Positions 62,001-64,000 of a stretch of 64,000 nt of DNA are shown here, piece by piece (position 1 is the first letter of the stretch; each line of letters opens with the position of its first letter). Source of the DNA: B10-G9 sp964627755 (GTDB lineage Bacteria; Chloroflexota; Anaerolineae; Anaerolineales; UBA11858); assembly GCA_964627755.1 (NCBI GenBank), contig CAZVIH010000018.1, positions 1 through 64,000 of the forward strand, written 5' to 3'. The translations under genes and the position numbers were made by a program. The notes under the pieces are model-generated. The model made no database searches. It was not told the origin of the DNA and saw nothing but the letters and a program-made list of their open reading frames with translations.

Positions 62001-62267
62001 AGTAGAGTGCAGTAAGTACTGGAGAAAGGTTGGTGTATCGCTATCTTCCTTTCCCAGCTGGTACCATATCACCGATAGTTCTCCAGGTTTATCCCAGGCA
62101 AGACTGGCCAAAACTGTGCTTTTGCCAAATCCAGCACCGGCTTGGAGGGTTGTTAATCTATACCCTGTGCTTTCCAGAAGCTGCTCTGTCACGCGGTTGC
62201 GGCGCAAAATCCGTTTGGATAGCGAGGGGGGAGAAATCTTAGTCTGGAGAATTTCCTGCTGATTCAT
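59028..62267 (-). CDS. STAND ATPase transcriptional regulator with C-terminal SARP/BTAD domain
   Basis: A 1079-residue signal-integrating activator. The N-terminal NTPase has Walker A GAGFGKST (44-51) and Walker B ILFILDD (134-140), as in MalT. A winged-helix and a long TPR-like region (about 330-800) follow. The C-terminus holds an OmpR-type winged helix (826 to about 925) and a bacterial transcriptional activation domain (about 930-1075), as in AfsR/SARP regulators. In MalT-like proteins ligand and ATP drive oligomerisation on DNA. It lies directly upstream of the catabolic operon on the same strand and is its likely regulator. No autogenous binding site could be recognised. Confidence 0.88.
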   Translation of the reverse strand: MNQQEILQTKISPPSLSKRILRRNRVTEQLLESTGYRLTTLQAGAGFGKSTVLASLAWDKPGELSVIWYQLGKEDSDTPTFLQYLLHSTFRVFPQLTSMPLQLLEDWDTAQGPIPSRVIIDQFINSLNELSVEILFILDDIQLVLENEEIALLLDRLISLSPKNVHFLFSSRYPIRLPDLFRWQSQGEVLSIDQATLSFTPSEIKDLYLNQYNYELTPPEIHTLHLETEGWALALHVIWQSLRSVAVASVEEALSYQASTMENLFAILIHEVLDKQPEDIRDFLKSSATLRVMTAEACDALRKSNDSEAMLDYLIRQDLFVVDLGNKSIRYQHIFHRLLRQLTDEKQKKIWHGLGAEFFVAQGNSESALYHAFHAKQYDLAAKLLSDHGTDLLRAGYLDSLENHLDHLPPEQLLNYPILINYLGDLARLKSRYQESLGWYEQAENIWRERGDFAEVGRALRGQARIYLDTVNPSRASELLQQALRLSDGTDDREANARLYELLAENKLNAGKPHESEIFRQKAEELRQEGPSKSELHCRVLLRTGKLKEAREKLENRARDEREKPVQTPRAHRETLLVLSLIYAFQGEGEAAYQCAIEGTQRGLELESPFVQAVGHIRQGHALTLLPGKGNFGLSRTEYEQAVQASHSLAVPRLRVEAHWGLCRSYGYQGDIERATHNADLAIDIAMRAGDEWIASLVRLTMVANLVQANRFKSADTWLKDALRGFQECSDPFGTTAVRLWRCLSWFQQGKMDLLKGELTDVLVSCKENDYGFLFTRPTLLSPQNERELIPLLILARNQEWEASYARDLLKEIGLPEISLHPGYQLRVFTLGNFDAWRGPSLIPQNGWQRSKSRHLFQLLITFNDQPLEREQIFEYLWPGISLDASERNFKVALSSLYRVLEPNRKPGCDSAYIIRNNSRYALRPEADLWLDTNIFLTLLKKVDSLLLQSPQEAIPVLEQALELYQGEYLPDIRYETWAVAKREQLFVSYLQAADHLCEFYLKDHNAEQTIQLSQQILSLDDCWERAYRHLMAAYDQLGDHGQVARTYQRCVEVFKKELDISPSPETLASYHNLVGQKS

Positions 62268-62406
62268 ATATCGGAAACTTGTTGATCAATAACCTAATAG
62301 ATACTTATTGAGTTGAATTATTATATCAAACTTGAATTCTTGACTATTGGGAATATCCTCTCCCTCTTATATTTCAAAAACATCTGCTGTCTACTTATTA
62401 ACCAGC
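62268..62406. other. Upstream region of the regulator gene, no gene seen
   Basis: AT-rich stretch before the regulator start codon. No ORF, RNA or clear promoter could be supported. It continues into a transposase-like remnant. Confidence 0.5.
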
Positions 62407-62601
62407 TCATGCCGGAAAAGCGGTTCCACCCACCCGGGTGCAATTGATGGCTGCCGCCCGTACTACATACTCAAGGTAGGCTTCCCTTACCACACCCCGA
62501 AAATCAACCTTTCCCTTTATTAAGATGCCAACTTTTAATGAATCCCTTCTCAGATGGTAGTCGCATAGACCGCCACACTCAGTGCCTGGGGTATTTGTTG
62601 G
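62407..62601 (-). pseudogene. Possible transposase C-terminal remnant
   Basis: On the minus strand an open frame of about 65 codons without a start ends in a stop at 62407. Its last part reads VVREAYLEYVVRAAAINCTRV. The YVVRAAAINxxR pattern resembles the C-terminal helix of DDE transposases of the IS1182 kind. A stop at 62604-62602 closes the frame upstream, and no catalytic DDE segments or inverted repeats were found. It is probably a decayed fragment. An overlapping 48-codon plus-strand frame (62538-62684) is less convincing. Confidence 0.35.
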
Positions 62602-62757
62602 TTATTTTGACTGATGTGCTGGTGGGGATTCCGAAAGATGCAGCAAGACTGCGCGAGGTGATGCGGTCCAGAACCACTACCTAAAAGCAGGGACAGGATC
62701 CTTGAACAGGTTTTCATTCTTATTATCTGATAGTGAACTTGGATAATTTTCTTTTGA

Positions 62758-63438
62758 TCAAGTTACAGATTGCTTAATAACTGCTTCAAATGATTTCACG
62801 GCTTTGTCTGTTAACTCATTCTCCATCAGTTCGTGAATGATCGGGGGTAGGAGTGTAAAGGTATTTAACCCCCTGGAAGCCAGAGTGACCAGATCCTCAC
62901 TGGAGCGAATACTGGCCACCAACAAACGGAGAGAGCTTTCCAGTTCAGTAATAATCCGGTCCATGGTGGTAACTTCGTTCAATCCGTCAAGTCCACTTTC
63001 AGACATCCTGCCCAGATAAGGCGCGGCATATTTTGCCCCTAGAGCTACAGCAGTGATTGCTTGTTGGGCAAAATGCAGCGCGGTTAAGGTGACATTAACT
63101 CCATCGCTGATCAGCTGATTGGCCAGCAATATCCCTGTGATATTAATTGGCACTTTAACCATCACTCGCGGGTCGATGGAGGCCAACTTCTTTCCATTCT
63201 CAAGCATCTCTTCCGGTTCGTTCCCCCAAATTTGGAGGTGGATTTCATTTGCACCTAGTTTAAAAGCGGTTTTGGCCAATTTTTTCAAGTCATCGACCTT
63301 AAACTCGATACCCGCTTTGGCCAGAAGTTTCGGATTGGTGGTCACTCCGTAGAACATCCCAGTTGCAAGGTATGTATCCCAATCATCAGGATTCGCGCTG
63401 TCGATATACAACCTCAATGATGAACCTTGTGGTGCCAT
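62758..63438 (-). CDS. Transaldolase family protein (TalC/Fsa-like)
   Basis: TIM-barrel class I aldolase. The opening LRLYIDSANPDDW and GVTTNPKLL match the family, and the Schiff-base Lys lies in MVKVPI (about residue 93). LTALHFAQQAITAVALGAKYAAPYLGR matches the phosphate-binding region. The 226 residues fit the short transaldolase/fructose-6-phosphate aldolase group. GGAGG precedes the ATG. Whether it is transaldolase or aldolase cannot be decided from sequence. Confidence 0.9.
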   Translation of the reverse strand: MAPQGSSLRLYIDSANPDDWDTYLATGMFYGVTTNPKLLAKAGIEFKVDDLKKLAKTAFKLGANEIHLQIWGNEPEEMLENGKKLASIDPRVMVKVPINITGILLANQLISDGVNVTLTALHFAQQAITAVALGAKYAAPYLGRMSESGLDGLNEVTTMDRIITELESSLRLLVASIRSSEDLVTLASRGLNTFTLLPPIIHELMENELTDKAVKSFEAVIKQSVT

Positions 63439-63537
63439 TCACTGCCTCCTACTTCTGTAAAACATCCATCATTGCCTATTATAGCCTTGATCCGTTTTTT
63501 TAATAAGCGGTGATCAGGATTCAGGAACCCTGGACAA

Positions 63538-63573
63538 TAAAAGAAGACCTGTCCAAAGGCAGATCTTCTTTTA
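63538..63573 (-). terminator. Terminator after the luciferase-like oxidoreductase gene
   Basis: The stem AAAGAAGAcCTG / CAGaTCTTCTTT has one mismatch and A/T-rich flanks, and lies about 25 bases past the stop codon on the minus strand. Confidence 0.6.
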
Positions 63574-63599
63574 CAGCTGGGGTGATAACTTGCAGTTTA

Positions 63600-64000
63600 T
63601 CATGATTGCCTGCGGCTAATTTCCTTTCGGACAACTGGAGCTACTTTTGTACCGAATAATTCGATCGCCCGCATCATTTTGTTATGTTCTATCGCATTAT
63701 TTCCCATATAGATCAAGAACCGCTGATGTCTGAAGATCTCATACTGGAACAGGATCTTTTCAATGATCTGATCTGGAGATCCCACAAAATCCGATCCCCG
63801 CAGCAGGCGCTGGGCTTCTAATTGTTCTCTTGAAGTAGGTCCCCAGCCTCTTTCCTCCCCAATTTTATTGAACATGATCTCTGCATGTGGGTAATATTCA
63901 TCAACCGCATCCTGTGATTTATCTGCAATAAACCCGTGAGAATTAACACTGAGCGGGATTCTGTCTGGATCATACCCGAATTCAAGCGATGTTTGCCTGT
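63600..64000 (-). CDS. Luciferase-like (LLM class) oxidoreductase, N-terminal part outside the window
   Basis: Only the C-terminal 133 residues or so are inside the window; the frame is open to the edge. Segments such as IPLSVNSHGFIADKSQDAVDEYYP, GSDFVGSPDQIIEKIL and MMRAIELFGTKVAPVVRKE match the flavin/F420-dependent LLM family, whose members oxidise or monooxygenate varied substrates with FMN or F420. The internal ATG at 63875 is not the true start. The substrate is unknown. Confidence 0.85.
   Translation of the reverse strand, partial: RQTSLEFGYDPDRIPLSVNSHGFIADKSQDAVDEYYPHAEIMFNKIGEERGWGPTSREQLEAQRLLRGSDFVGSPDQIIEKILFQYEIFRHQRFLIYMGNNAIEHNKMMRAIELFGTKVAPVVRKEISRRQS

Noticed and set aside
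62538..62684. 48-codon plus-strand ORF before the transaldolase gene
   Set aside because: No ribosome site and no family resemblance; it overlaps a better explained transposase-like frame on the other strand.

Overview
The window looks like chromosomal DNA of a Chloroflexota bacterium, most likely class Anaerolineae. This is inferred from gene content, since no rRNA is present. The clues are a eukaryote-like tandem phosphofructokinase, proline/threonine-rich (PTPT) secreted proteins, a sortase, a MalT/SARP-type giant regulator, several lipoprotein solute-binding proteins, F420-type luciferase-like oxidoreductases and a stand-alone methylmalonyl-CoA mutase subunit. Base composition is moderate and fairly even. 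Apart from one degraded transposase tail and a short palindromic repeat, no mobile elements, phage or CRISPR arrays are visible.

Layout. 1-4.1 kb: a MITE-like repeat, tandem-domain 6-phosphofructokinase and urocanate hydratase. 4.4-6.6 kb: UDP-glucose dehydrogenase and a methyltransferase. 6.7-10.7 kb: pheS-pheT behind a Phe-specific T-box leader with its own promoter. 10.7-13.2 kb: GAF protein, lipoprotein parvulin and a membrane-anchored protein. 13.3-19.1 kb: a conserved housekeeping operon mtaB-HIT-yqeY-pgpH-ybeY-dgkA-UDG. 19.2-21.3 kb: a lipoprotein and a TPR protein. 21.4-24.4 kb: acyl-CoA dehydrogenase with its electron-transfer flavoprotein. 24.5-32.2 kb: an APC permease fused to two USP domains, a class V aminotransferase, methylmalonyl-CoA epimerase and mutase, a corrinoid protein, OsmC and DUF309. 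32.5-36.6 kb: envelope and signalling proteins, including a sortase next to its probable single substrate. 36.66 kb: tRNA-Lys. 37-43.5 kb: a LacI-controlled sugar locus (ABC importer, aldo/keto reductase, galactokinase).

43.6-62.3 kb: a long single-strand catabolic island. A STAND/SARP regulator and a 78-residue protein are followed by a short-chain dehydrogenase, a CoA-transferase fused to a solute-binding domain, two alpha/beta hydrolases, a FabH-like enzyme, an acyl-CoA synthetase, a thiolase-DUF35 pair and a complete LIV-type ABC importer. The set is consistent with importing an unknown carboxylic acid, converting it to a CoA thioester and cleaving it by thiolysis. 62.4-64 kb: transposase remnant, transaldolase-family protein and a luciferase-like oxidoreductase cut by the window edge.

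The most unusual features are the CoA-transferase/solute-binding-protein fusion without a signal peptide, the FabH-like protein lacking two of its three catalytic residues beside a thiolase-DUF35 pair, the sortase-substrate pair, and extended Shine-Dalgarno-like elements about 70 nt upstream of both ABC solute-binding-protein genes.
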